A DNA stretch of 64,000 nt, taken from contig JAPFFF010000002.1 in the NCBI GenBank assembly GCA_039105265.1, positions 4,650,001-4,714,000 on the forward strand, in the 5' to 3' direction. The number at the start of each line of letters is the position of its first letter. The stretch's first letter is position 1. Of this stretch, positions 27,516 to 35,963 are shown in pieces. The notes below the pieces were generated by a model. The model searched no databases and was not told the origin of the DNA. It was given only the letters and a program-made list of their open reading frames with translations. Both the position numbers and the translations under genes were made by a program. The DNA comes from Tritrichomonas musculus. Its lineage: Eukaryota > Parabasalia > Tritrichomonadida > Tritrichomonadidae.

Positions 27516-27749
27516 ATGACTGAATTGGGAGAATACAAGAAGGAGATTCCAGAGCTTAAGCGCATCAAACATGATCTCAAGGAGAAGTGCTATATGTATA
27601 AGGGCCACCTCAATAACATCAAAGGGGGTATGCTGGGTAGCAATGGACTAGCCGTTCGTGAATCACTGATTGAGGATATCAATAGTCTGAAGGAGAAGGT
27701 CGCCAAACTCGAGAATGAGCTCGCTGAATTATCAAGCGATAACCGCTAA
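27516..27749 (+). CDS. Small coiled-coil protein (77 residues), family C version of the 75-residue gene
   Basis: Strong match to the gene at 60845 (EYKKEIPELKRIK, GMLGS.GLAVRESLIEDINSLK), ending in a leucine heptad coil. In family A this gene abuts the TIR. In C it is followed instead by the integrase gene, so the block order differs. Confidence 0.65.
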   Translation: MTELGEYKKEIPELKRIKHDLKEKCYMYKGHLNNIKGGMLGSNGLAVRESLIEDINSLKEKVAKLENELAELSSDNR

Positions 27750-27860
27750 ATATGGGGTCGACGGGAAATCCCGTACACCCGGATTTCATGGAGATAACCA
27801 CTAATTCCCTGGAACAGCAAAATTGCTGTCCCGATTGAGACCACTATTTTTGCACATTAA

Positions 27861-29102
27861 ATGACCGACAACAGGAAATCGTTCAAGATATTCGACAATA
27901 AGTACAATTCGCTGCTCAAGTACCCATTCAAATCCAAGATATCGAAATTGGACCCATCGCAGTTCATCATCAACCCAGAAACTCATCATGAGCCATTCGT
28001 GAAGGACTTCAAATTGAAATCATGCAGTCCCTATTCAAAACCGGATTTCTCATTGGAACCCGGATGCTGGGAAGTCGATTTGATGTTTGCGAATTACACC
28101 ACAAGGGCTAATGGAACCGAATCCGTGGTAGTCCATGAAACCATTTACCTCATCATGGTGAATGTCAACACACGGTATCTAATTGTGGAACCGCTTAAGA
28201 ACAGACTAGCTGATACCATCAAGACTGCATACACCAAAATCATTCTTGAGAAATATGATGACTTCAAATTCAATACCATCAAATGCGATGGTGAGAATAA
28301 CCTACTCAAAGTGCTTGATATACTTGGCCGCTACAATCCATCCAGAAATAAATACAGAGGTACCAAAAATGTGTTGATTGACCGCAATGCAGTGATTGTC
28401 GATAAATCCAAACACAACAACGCTCACAAAATCGTTGATGCAACCATCAGGACACTCCGTAATGCATTCGGTTTAGATAATCGTCGGATTGGAGACCCAT
28501 ACCTGATGCAACAGATGGTACACTTCTATAACAACACACCACATCGGTCTCTACGAATGCCCAATCCCAATTATCCAGGTGATGGAATCCAAGCAGGAAC
28601 TGCGTTCTATGACCCGTATCTAGCAAGGGAACCTAAGTGGATATACTACACACCCAATCAAATGCAGCACAACCCAGATTTGGAGTGGAGATACATCAGG
28701 GATTGCCAACGGCGGCTACGTCGAGTCAAAAATAATATGCAAATGGGTGGACTGCTGAGCTATCGCAAGGGTAATATCATATTGGTCCATTACGATACAT
28801 CCAAAACTGAGAAGAAGCATGAGAAGCATAGGCGTATATTCAATGAGATTGCCGAATTCATTAGATACCATAATGGGAACGTCGAATGTAAACTGCTGAA
28901 GCCATATCGTAGATTCCAGTTGAATGATGATAATCAAGCAGGAACTGCGTTCTATGTACCGTATACCAAAACCACAACTGGTCGAATACCTAAGTCTGAT
29001 GATGAGCGAGCTACCGTAACTGTCCCCATTATGTATACCCGATTCGTGGCAACCAATTATGCATCACTAGGTAAAGACTATAAGCAGTACTTTGCTATCT
29101 AA
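27861..29102 (+). CDS. Polinton integrase, rve/DDE type (413 residues)
   Basis: A retroviral-type integrase core: WEVDLMF (first acid), IKCDGENN (second acid), then NAHKIVDATIRTLRNAFG in the place of the usual N..vEr..rTLk motif. The C-terminal part (KKHEKHRRIFNEIAEFI ... VKCKLL-like) is beta-rich, perhaps chromo- or SH3-like. It inserts the element, giving 6-bp duplications. It starts after TATTTTTGCACATTAA. A repeated short segment (QAGTAFYDPY / QAGTAFYVPY) is found at two places in the C-terminal half and is not in family A. Confidence 0.85.
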   Translation: MTDNRKSFKIFDNKYNSLLKYPFKSKISKLDPSQFIINPETHHEPFVKDFKLKSCSPYSKPDFSLEPGCWEVDLMFANYTTRANGTESVVVHETIYLIMVNVNTRYLIVEPLKNRLADTIKTAYTKIILEKYDDFKFNTIKCDGENNLLKVLDILGRYNPSRNKYRGTKNVLIDRNAVIVDKSKHNNAHKIVDATIRTLRNAFGLDNRRIGDPYLMQQMVHFYNNTPHRSLRMPNPNYPGDGIQAGTAFYDPYLAREPKWIYYTPNQMQHNPDLEWRYIRDCQRRLRRVKNNMQMGGLLSYRKGNIILVHYDTSKTEKKHEKHRRIFNEIAEFIRYHNGNVECKLLKPYRRFQLNDDNQAGTAFYVPYTKTTTGRIPKSDDERATVTVPIMYTRFVATNYASLGKDYKQYFAI

Positions 29103-29105
29103 TAA

Positions 29106-29438
29106 ATGCCAAAGCGCTATTTCCATACACAGACCACCGAGTTTAAGCTACCTGAGGACTTCATATATAGTCGCAATAAGAAGTACATCGTAGTGCAGTA
29201 TGTGGGAGCTATCCTGAATAAGACCATCATCGGTGATTTGATGGTACACTCGGATATTGTTGAATTTGACCCATACTGTGACCACTTCATAATGCTAGCC
29301 AACAGACGGCAAACCAAGTATCGCAAATATGAGATGCTCAATAGGACCAAGCGGGATTTCAAAATATGGTTCACAGACCTGTATGGTAATGAGATAAAAC
29401 CCGATGCATTCGTGCTATCGTGCTTGCTAATCTATTGA
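29106..29438 (+). CDS. Conserved beta-rich protein next to integrase (110 residues), family C
   Basis: Homologue of the gene at 2870, with long unchanged stretches, and the best conserved small protein between A and C. It starts 3 bases after the integrase stop. A role as a minor capsid component is possible but unproven. Confidence 0.72.
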   Translation: MPKRYFHTQTTEFKLPEDFIYSRNKKYIVVQYVGAILNKTIIGDLMVHSDIVEFDPYCDHFIMLANRRQTKYRKYEMLNRTKRDFKIWFTDLYGNEIKPDAFVLSCLLIY

Positions 29439-29462
29439 CTTCGGCAGTTTATTTTTGGGTAA

Positions 29463-30150
29463 ATGAATGGAAAAATATACCTATATCCAGGTCAATATAA
29501 AAGCATTGAAAATAAATATATAAATGGGGTATATGCTAGCCATACAAATGACAATAAGTATATATTCGTTAAAGATATAGGTCTACCCAAAATCGTAAGC
29601 TCTATGCGTGGAGGTTCACTTGAACCCAAATTGCATGGCTTCCTATTCTTCCTAAGGAATTATGAGAGAGAACCCAGTATTATTTGGGATGAAGCTGAAA
29701 CATCAAATGGTATACGGTTTGTATATTTTCTTCGAGAGAACAAAAATTTTATGCAGCTGCCAAATAATGTATTTATTGCTGCTCCATATGATGAATTTGA
29801 CAGTGCAGTCCGTAAAAATGTTATTGTACGTTCAGGTGTTTATGATAATGAGAGATTTAATATACCAATACTCCATCACAAGGAATATATTCCTGATATT
29901 GTGATCAAACATCTGCCTCCAACTCCAGACCCCAAACGCCAAAATGACAAATACAATAAATACTTTGCAGCACCCCCAATGCAACCAACAGGGGTAATCC
30001 CACCACAACGTCCAATGCAACCAACAGGGGTAATCCCACCACGTCCAATGCAACCACCACCACCACCAATGCAACCTCCATTTGTGAAACCACCTCCAGT
30101 TCCTCCAGTTCCTCCAAATGTCCCTCCAAATGTCCCTCCATATGCACCTC
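29463..30150 (+). pseudogene. Proline-rich protein gene of C, interrupted by B
   Basis: The first 150 residues are globular with no recognised domain (IYLYPGQYKSIENKYINGVY, FLFFLRNYEREPS). The tail is a proline-rich repeat (MQPTGVIPP twice, then PPP and NVPP repeats). Element B starts at 30151 inside the gene. The place after the 110-residue gene equals that of the proline-rich gene in family A, but sequences are unlike. The ATG follows TTATTTTTGGGTAA. Confidence 0.65.
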
Positions 30151-30648
30151 AGTAGTAATGATATGTGCGAGGTTCGGGTCTAATAATTTTGGCACACCTT
30201 GCCCCACCCTACCTTACCGCGCACCTAGCTCAGGTATGCAAAAATCGGGTGTGATACTCATTATAGTTTTTACCGTTGTTTCCATTACCGAACATACATA
30301 ATTTAAATAATTTTCTGAAATCCCCAGCAAACTCCCCCAAAACCCTACCACATCTACAAATACAAATTTCTGAATTTTGGGCTATCTACCTTACATAGAA
30401 GATTACAACACTCGCAATAGGCAATCTACAATTTCACATTTTAAATTTTACATGATGAAACACGAAAAACTGACCTTCCTAAGATAGGTGCACAAACATG
30501 AAAACCCTAGAACGATTTTTGCAAAAAATAATATTCACAAATGATGTTCAGAGATGAAGCTCAAACATGAAACACAAAACATGAAAATCATAATTTTAAT
30601 ATTTTTAATATTTTTATTTTTATTCTTACACAAACATCCAAACTCACA
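30151..30648. other. Terminal region of B, no gene
   Basis: A 498-bp stretch from the B terminus to the polymerase start. It holds no supported frame, only AT-rich DNA with a TTTTTATTTTTATTC promoter-like run at about 30612-30626 before the polymerase gene. It is probably the TIR of B, whose partner lies outside the window. Confidence 0.6.
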
Positions 30649-33600
30649 ATGACAAAAATAATTCCAACATCAGCATTTGATTTACCACAAGAAACATTAA
30701 CGAAGATTATTACAATTCTGAACACAAAATTACATGCGAACATAAATTTGGATTCAGAAGACAGAGAACAAAATATAACAAACTTATGTAAGTATCTTAA
30801 TGAAAACGCAGCTTTTGATATTCTCTTTGACTCTGAACTTGAAACCGAAGATATAATGCCAGATGAGACTCTTGGCGAAGTTGATATCAATAATTATGTT
30901 GAAGAAATTCTCAAACAAAGAACAAAACAAATAGAAGAAAACATAGAAATTGCAAAGAAAACTATAAATAGTGTTCTGGAGCAAATTAATACTGAACCTG
31001 AAAATCAAGAATTATATGAGTATCTAGAGAAAAATGGGAGTAACTTCAAAAGCAAACACAAAGATTTCCTCATCATCAACTTTCCTTATGATTTCGACAG
31101 AGCTGTAGCAGCTTTACAAGAATATGATTATCCAGAAATATTTGTAAAAGAGAGATATGATCATGGTGAGCCTATAGTTACATACTACTTCAACGAAATT
31201 TCATCTTTGGAAAACATATACGAATCTCTGCACAAAGTTTACAAAGATGAACTAAAACCTTTTAAAATTCACTTTCAGTTATCAGGTATCTTTGAAACAA
31301 GTACCTTTGACTTCGAAACTTATGAAGAAAAATATGATTATGAGGCTAGAGAGATAAGATGGCAGAATTATAAATCTGCAATTCCAATAATAGTAAAAGA
31401 TGAAAGAAACTTGGAAGAATGTAAAATGTATATAGAAACTGTGCTCAACAGCTATGAAACAACTTCATCAAATAACAAACTTACTATAGTACACTCAATT
31501 TCATTTACAGTTTCAAGAATGAGAAAGGTTACAGGCCATATCAAAAATCTTCCACAAATTTTCAAGAACAACAACAATTATATTATTGTAGATGATGAAG
31601 ATGATAATTTATGTTGGTATAGATTTCTGGCTTGCTGTTTGTACCCAGAACTCACAAACACCAAAAAATATAATATTACAAACAGAACTGACAAAGCTAA
31701 GAAACTTTTACTCGAAGAACATGGAATAACATACACAACAAAAATACCAAATTATGGAAAAACAATTCTAGCTCAGTTTCAAGGTTCAACGACAGAAGAT
31801 ATGATGAAATCAGCAGAGAAACATAAAATCAATGTTAACATTTATGAGTACAATAATGATGAACAATATGATTTACAGGAACAATGGTATTTCAACGAAG
31901 AATATCCAACATTTTCTGCACTCTTGTTTGCCAAAGATAGAATTTTACATATAATGTTCATCAAAGATGCAGAGAAACTTACCGCAATTCATGTTTGTCC
32001 AAAATGTAAGTCTTATGTTCATTATGGTCACAGCAATCTAAAAAGATTTGAAGATCATATCAAACATTGTGATGGAAAGTTCAAAAAACAATTTGTACCT
32101 AACAAAGAAGCTCTACCATACTGCCCACATATCTTAAACAACACTGTCTATGAATACTGTCTCGCGCATGATCTAGAATGGAAGCCAAACATATATTATA
32201 TGACTTATGATTTTGAAACTATGGAGCAAGTTGTAAATGAAGAAGCTGGCAAATCTACTTTTATAAACTCAAAACTCATACCACTCTCAGTTTCATCATG
32301 TGTGAAGTCTGCTTCTGGACTTACAACAAAGAACTTTAGCTTAAGAGATAGCAAAGATTTTATTCCACTTTGGTTAAATTGGCTTTTTGAAGAATCTTTG
32401 TTAATTTACGAAGATAAGCTAAAATATTCCTGTGTGCCAGAGAATATAGATCCAAATATTAATACTATTACTGTATTTGGCTTTAATTCTTCTAGGTTTG
32501 ACAGTAATTTGTTCAAGAAATATTTAAACATGGAACACTGGAGTATAGATTCTACAAGTATTATAGGAACCTTATCATCTTTAAAACAATTTATACTCAC
32601 TTCTTCTAAATATCATACTTCTTTAAGATTTATAGATGCACAAGCTTTTGTGGCAGGAGGAACATTAAAACAATTTGGAGTGGATTTTGGAGGGCAGGAG
32701 AACAGTGTAAAAGGTATATTTCCATACGAGGTTATCAACAATGAGAATTACAATGAAGTTTTGTCGAAAACAGAACCTTTCGCATATGAAGATTTCTATA
32801 GTTATCTCAATCAAAATAATCCTCTTTCTAAGAAAGATTATGAAGAATATGTGAAAGACAGCAAGAATTACAAAAATAGATGGGAATATTTGCTAGCTTA
32901 CAACGACAATGATGTAGAAATGATGATAAGACCTATAGACAATCTTATCAAAATGAATGCCGAGTATAAAGTAGACATGATTTCAAATTTATCTTTGTCA
33001 AAATGTTCAGCTTGTATCAAGTATGCTCTAGCTTATAAAAATTTCGATCCGCATGTAGATTACGATATTATCAACAAAGAAAATACTTTTAAACCTACTT
33101 CAAAATGGTGGAGATATAAATGTGAAAGTTATTTCAAGCAAGATCAGAAGTATAATCAAACTCATGCTACCAAACCAAGAAATTTAGAAAAGTGTATCTC
33201 TGTTGACGACTATGATAAATTTTTAAAGATATACGAGAATTCTTGCTGTCATTTGTGTGGAGAACATTTCACAAACACAAACAAACCTACATTAGATAGA
33301 ATTAACAATGATATTGGACATGAGCTCGAAAATTGTAAACTTGCGTGTGCCGAGTGTAATAAGCTTCGTAAGAGAGATGATCCCAAAATAACAAGACTCA
33401 GAACACAACTTAAGAAATTTTGCAAATTACATCATCTTCCAACTCTCATAAATGATGAACAAGAATATTATAGTTTACGAAACAATATTACAGGTGGTCT
33501 TTCGAATGTGCAGCACAGATATAATATTAAAGGTGAAACTCATATAAACAAATTTCGTTATGATGCTGTCAACAATAAAGTTATCTCGTATGACACTCAG

Positions 33601-34998
33601 AATATTATGACTCATGTTGTTGGAGTTGATTTTAATAGTCTTTATCCTTCCTCATTTTCTTCTACAAAACATGATTTTAACAAATATCATGGCGGCGTTA
33701 TGTACATGCCAGGTAGCTTCAGATATAGAATAGATGTGAAAGACAAACAAACAAAACAAAAGGCTATAAATATTATTACAAGCAATACAAGATTCCAGCC
33801 AAATCCAAAATATTTATTCAAAGCAGAAGTGAAGTTAGTATGTCCAGCAAACAAGATAAATTATTTTATAAATTTCCCTCCTGTCTTCAGAAATATTAAC
33901 ATCAAAAATAATGAAGATACAATTGGAAGTTATATGTACTCATATCTCCAAAAACACAAAATTGCTTCTTTAGACAAAGAAGAACGTAAATTAACAATGT
34001 TGCTCGATACTTATGGTGAGTATATGACTTTCTCAAATTACTATCTTTGGTTTTTACTTGATCATGGTTTAGTATTAGAAGATGTAAAGAGTGTTTCTAT
34101 TTATGAAGCTCACACAGGATTTCATGAATTTGTAACAACTTTCATGAAGAAACGGCAGGATATAATTGCAGGAAAGGTTACAGGAAATGAAAAATTTTAT
34201 AAGATCAGCATGAACGGTAGTTATGGTTACGATGGTATGAATTCTGAAAAGTTTTGTAAAGTAAAGATTTGTGATACTAACAAAGCTTATCAGTATATAA
34301 TTTCACAAACGTACATGAATGGTGCTAAATTATCTGATGATCTTTTTATTATACAGCAGCAACCTAGATTCTATCACTGTACAACTTGCTTGCAAGAGAG
34401 TTTCTGGACACTAGATAATAGTAAGTTTTGGTATTTAACTTTCTATTACGATTTCATGAATAGATGTTTGGATATGAACAAACTTCATTTAACTTCACTT
34501 GATACAGATTCATATTACTGGGCTGTAGCAGGAGATCCTACAAAAGATGAAGACCAAGAATTTAAGTATATCATCAAAGATCATGAATTTTATAAAAAGC
34601 ATATTTACAAATTCATGCCAAATCCAGATTTACATAGTATCTACGATGAAAAGAAAATATTAGGATTGTGTGTAGAGAAGTTTGGAGAGAATCAAGTTGC
34701 ACTTGCACCAAAATGTTACACAATTTGGAATAACAATGGTAAAACAAAATCTCTGAAGTTGAAAGGAGTGAGCTTAAAGAAAAATAAGATTGTACATGAA
34801 GACTATGAAAATATACTTGAAAATAATTCTCTCAAGCCTGGAATCAATATTAACTTGCAAATGAAAAATAGTACTATGTCCAAAGTTACTGTAAACAAAA
34901 ATGCTCTCACAGGACTACATACAAAAATGATAGTACTAGAGAATCAAGCTTGTGCACCTTTCATTACTGGACTCACAGCTAAAGATTATTCTTGTTAA
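30649..34998 (+). CDS. polB: Protein-primed type family B DNA polymerase (1449 residues), family B
   Basis: Collinear with the family A enzyme. Exo I YDFETME (D521, E523), Exo II GFNSSRFD, Exo III YNDND, motif A DFNSLYPS (D994), motif B KISMNGSYG, motif C DTDS (1285-1288). The CLCWYRFLACC segment, the C2H2-like finger and the HNH-like zinc module (C867, C870, LDRI, GH, C..CN) are all kept, so these extra modules are a shared trait. The glutamate-rich N-terminal run of family A is absent. The whole frame is open. Confidence 0.93.
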   Translation: MTKIIPTSAFDLPQETLTKIITILNTKLHANINLDSEDREQNITNLCKYLNENAAFDILFDSELETEDIMPDETLGEVDINNYVEEILKQRTKQIEENIEIAKKTINSVLEQINTEPENQELYEYLEKNGSNFKSKHKDFLIINFPYDFDRAVAALQEYDYPEIFVKERYDHGEPIVTYYFNEISSLENIYESLHKVYKDELKPFKIHFQLSGIFETSTFDFETYEEKYDYEAREIRWQNYKSAIPIIVKDERNLEECKMYIETVLNSYETTSSNNKLTIVHSISFTVSRMRKVTGHIKNLPQIFKNNNNYIIVDDEDDNLCWYRFLACCLYPELTNTKKYNITNRTDKAKKLLLEEHGITYTTKIPNYGKTILAQFQGSTTEDMMKSAEKHKINVNIYEYNNDEQYDLQEQWYFNEEYPTFSALLFAKDRILHIMFIKDAEKLTAIHVCPKCKSYVHYGHSNLKRFEDHIKHCDGKFKKQFVPNKEALPYCPHILNNTVYEYCLAHDLEWKPNIYYMTYDFETMEQVVNEEAGKSTFINSKLIPLSVSSCVKSASGLTTKNFSLRDSKDFIPLWLNWLFEESLLIYEDKLKYSCVPENIDPNINTITVFGFNSSRFDSNLFKKYLNMEHWSIDSTSIIGTLSSLKQFILTSSKYHTSLRFIDAQAFVAGGTLKQFGVDFGGQENSVKGIFPYEVINNENYNEVLSKTEPFAYEDFYSYLNQNNPLSKKDYEEYVKDSKNYKNRWEYLLAYNDNDVEMMIRPIDNLIKMNAEYKVDMISNLSLSKCSACIKYALAYKNFDPHVDYDIINKENTFKPTSKWWRYKCESYFKQDQKYNQTHATKPRNLEKCISVDDYDKFLKIYENSCCHLCGEHFTNTNKPTLDRINNDIGHELENCKLACAECNKLRKRDDPKITRLRTQLKKFCKLHHLPTLINDEQEYYSLRNNITGGLSNVQHRYNIKGETHINKFRYDAVNNKVISYDTQNIMTHVVGVDFNSLYPSSFSSTKHDFNKYHGGVMYMPGSFRYRIDVKDKQTKQKAINIITSNTRFQPNPKYLFKAEVKLVCPANKINYFINFPPVFRNINIKNNEDTIGSYMYSYLQKHKIASLDKEERKLTMLLDTYGEYMTFSNYYLWFLLDHGLVLEDVKSVSIYEAHTGFHEFVTTFMKKRQDIIAGKVTGNEKFYKISMNGSYGYDGMNSEKFCKVKICDTNKAYQYIISQTYMNGAKLSDDLFIIQQQPRFYHCTTCLQESFWTLDNSKFWYLTFYYDFMNRCLDMNKLHLTSLDTDSYYWAVAGDPTKDEDQEFKYIIKDHEFYKKHIYKFMPNPDLHSIYDEKKILGLCVEKFGENQVALAPKCYTIWNNNGKTKSLKLKGVSLKKNKIVHEDYENILENNSLKPGININLQMKNSTMSKVTVNKNALTGLHTKMIVLENQACAPFITGLTAKDYSC

Positions 34999-35040
34999 AA
35001 ATTTTATTCTTATTTTTGAATTTCTTTTGGCAACATAAAG

Positions 35041-35114
35041 AAAGTCCTAGCTCAGTGGTATTCTCATGAACATAAAGTTCCGCGGTTCGAAACACAGCTG
35101 GACCGACATTTTTT
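35041..35114 (+). ncRNA. tRNA-like segment with A box, B box and T run (candidate)
   Basis: A perfect A box at 35048-35059 (TAGCTCAGTGGT), a GAAC/GTTC hairpin at 35068-35080, B box at 35084-35094 (GGTTCGAAACA) and a T6 run at 35109-35114. GTCC (35044-35047) can pair with GGAC (35100-35103) as a partial acceptor stem. The D and T stems are weak, so a working tRNA is unlikely. The Pol III signals are stronger than in the family A unit. Confidence 0.5.
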
Positions 35115-35208
35115 CAAACTCCCAAGAAATGAAAAATAAAGCTGAAATGTGAAATAAAAGATGATTATGAAATGTTAAATGAAAATAAATTATGAAAACG
35201 AGTGTAGA

Positions 35209-35400
35209 AATAATGACGGTTGTAGAAAGATTGAAAACTCACACAAATAATAAAAATACGGTTGTAGACATAATGACGGTTGTAGAAAGATTGAAAACTC
35301 ACACAAATAATAAAAATACGGTTGTAGACATAATGACGGTTGTAGAAAGATTGAATACTATCACAAATATGATTATAAAGACGGTTGTAGACAGTTTTAG
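35209..35400. repeat. 60-bp tandem repeat, about three copies
   Basis: Units start near 35209, 35269 and 35329; the first two are identical and the third is diverged. A motif ACGGTTGTAGA recurs twice per unit. Confidence 0.85.
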
Positions 35401-35436
35401 AGAATAAAAATTGAATTCTATCACAAATCTAGAAAA

Positions 35437-35615
35437 TGTAAACGGCAACAGGAAATAAACGTGCAACAGGAAATAAACGTGCAACAGGAAATAAACGTGC
35501 TCCAAAATGTGAAATTATAAACGGCAACAAGAAATAAACGTGCGAGAATGGAAATTATAAACGGCAACAAGAAATAAACGTGCGAGAATGGAAATTATAA
35601 ACGGCAACAAGAATT
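35437..35615. repeat. Short tandem repeats of 18 and about 46 bp
   Basis: The motif GGAAATAAACGTGCAACA recurs three times at about 35450-35505. A longer unit holding AAACGGCAACAAGAAATAAA follows two to three times to 35615. No coding role is seen. Confidence 0.75.
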
Positions 35616-35663
35616 AGAAATCAAAAAACTCTTATATTATTTTTATTTTTATTTCAAACAACA

Positions 35664-35963
35664 ATGTCAGAACAAGAAATTTTAGAATCCTTAGCTGAGA
35701 TTAAACAACTTTTGAACGAAATCTTGCACAAACAACACAAACCTAAAACAAGAACAGCACCATTCAACAAAAGCAAAAATATGAATGAAGATCAAAGAAA
35801 GCAAGTTATAGAGTATATACAAAATGAGGATAACAAAGCTGAAATAGCAAAGTTACCAAAACACAAACAAATCTCATATGTAAGACGAGAACTCAAAGAA
35901 AAATATAATATAAATTTGTCTATTTACATGACTGACAAACTTATAAATAAGCTTAACTTTTGA
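35664..35963 (+). CDS. Small conserved helical protein (99 residues), family B version
   Basis: Counterpart of the genes at 15812 and 1287. Helical N-terminus (ILESLAEIKQLLNEIL), very short linker and the conserved module (FNKSKNMNEDQRKQVIEYI ... NINLSIYMTDKLI). Because this version is nearly linker-free, it defines the minimal form. Its stop overlaps the end of the convergent fibre gene by 11 bases. A TTATTTTTATTTTTATTTC run precedes the ATG. Confidence 0.72.
   Translation: MSEQEILESLAEIKQLLNEILHKQHKPKTRTAPFNKSKNMNEDQRKQVIEYIQNEDNKAEIAKLPKHKQISYVRRELKEKYNINLSIYMTDKLINKLNF

Larger units (their letters stand above)
24769..30150. mobile_element. Polinton family C (incomplete, interrupted by B)
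   Basis: The terminus AGTAGTGATGAGTG at 24769 lies in the fibre gene of A3; preceding bases AAGGGT are the likely target duplication. Parts: a 152-type protein, ATPase, piece of an 84-type protein, 158-, 77- and 75-type proteins, integrase, 110-residue protein and a proline-rich protein. No polymerase, major capsid, KilA-N, fibre or large-protein gene is present up to where B begins. The DNA is visibly more GC-rich, with many GCC, CTC and AAG codons, so it has a different history from A and B. It looks incomplete. The far end is beyond the window. Confidence 0.8.
34999..35663. other. Gene-free region of B with tRNA-like unit and minisatellites
   Basis: Between the polymerase stop and the next gene lie a tRNA-like segment (35041-35114), a 60-bp tandem repeat (35209-35400) and a cluster of 18- and 46-bp repeats (about 35437-35615). 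The 71-codon frame across the 60-bp repeat is only a by-product of the repeat length. Confidence 0.7.

Noticed and set aside
29832-30207. Minus-strand frames opposite the proline-rich tail
   Set aside because: They are the antisense of proline codons, giving tryptophan/glycine or valine/leucine runs, and one crosses the C/B junction.
35041-35114. A functional tRNA gene
   Set aside because: The A and B boxes are good but the D, anticodon and T stems do not pair properly, so only a tRNA-like unit is claimed.
35192-35407. A 71-codon frame of MTVVERL repeats
   Set aside because: It is explained by a 60-bp tandem repeat whose length is a multiple of three.
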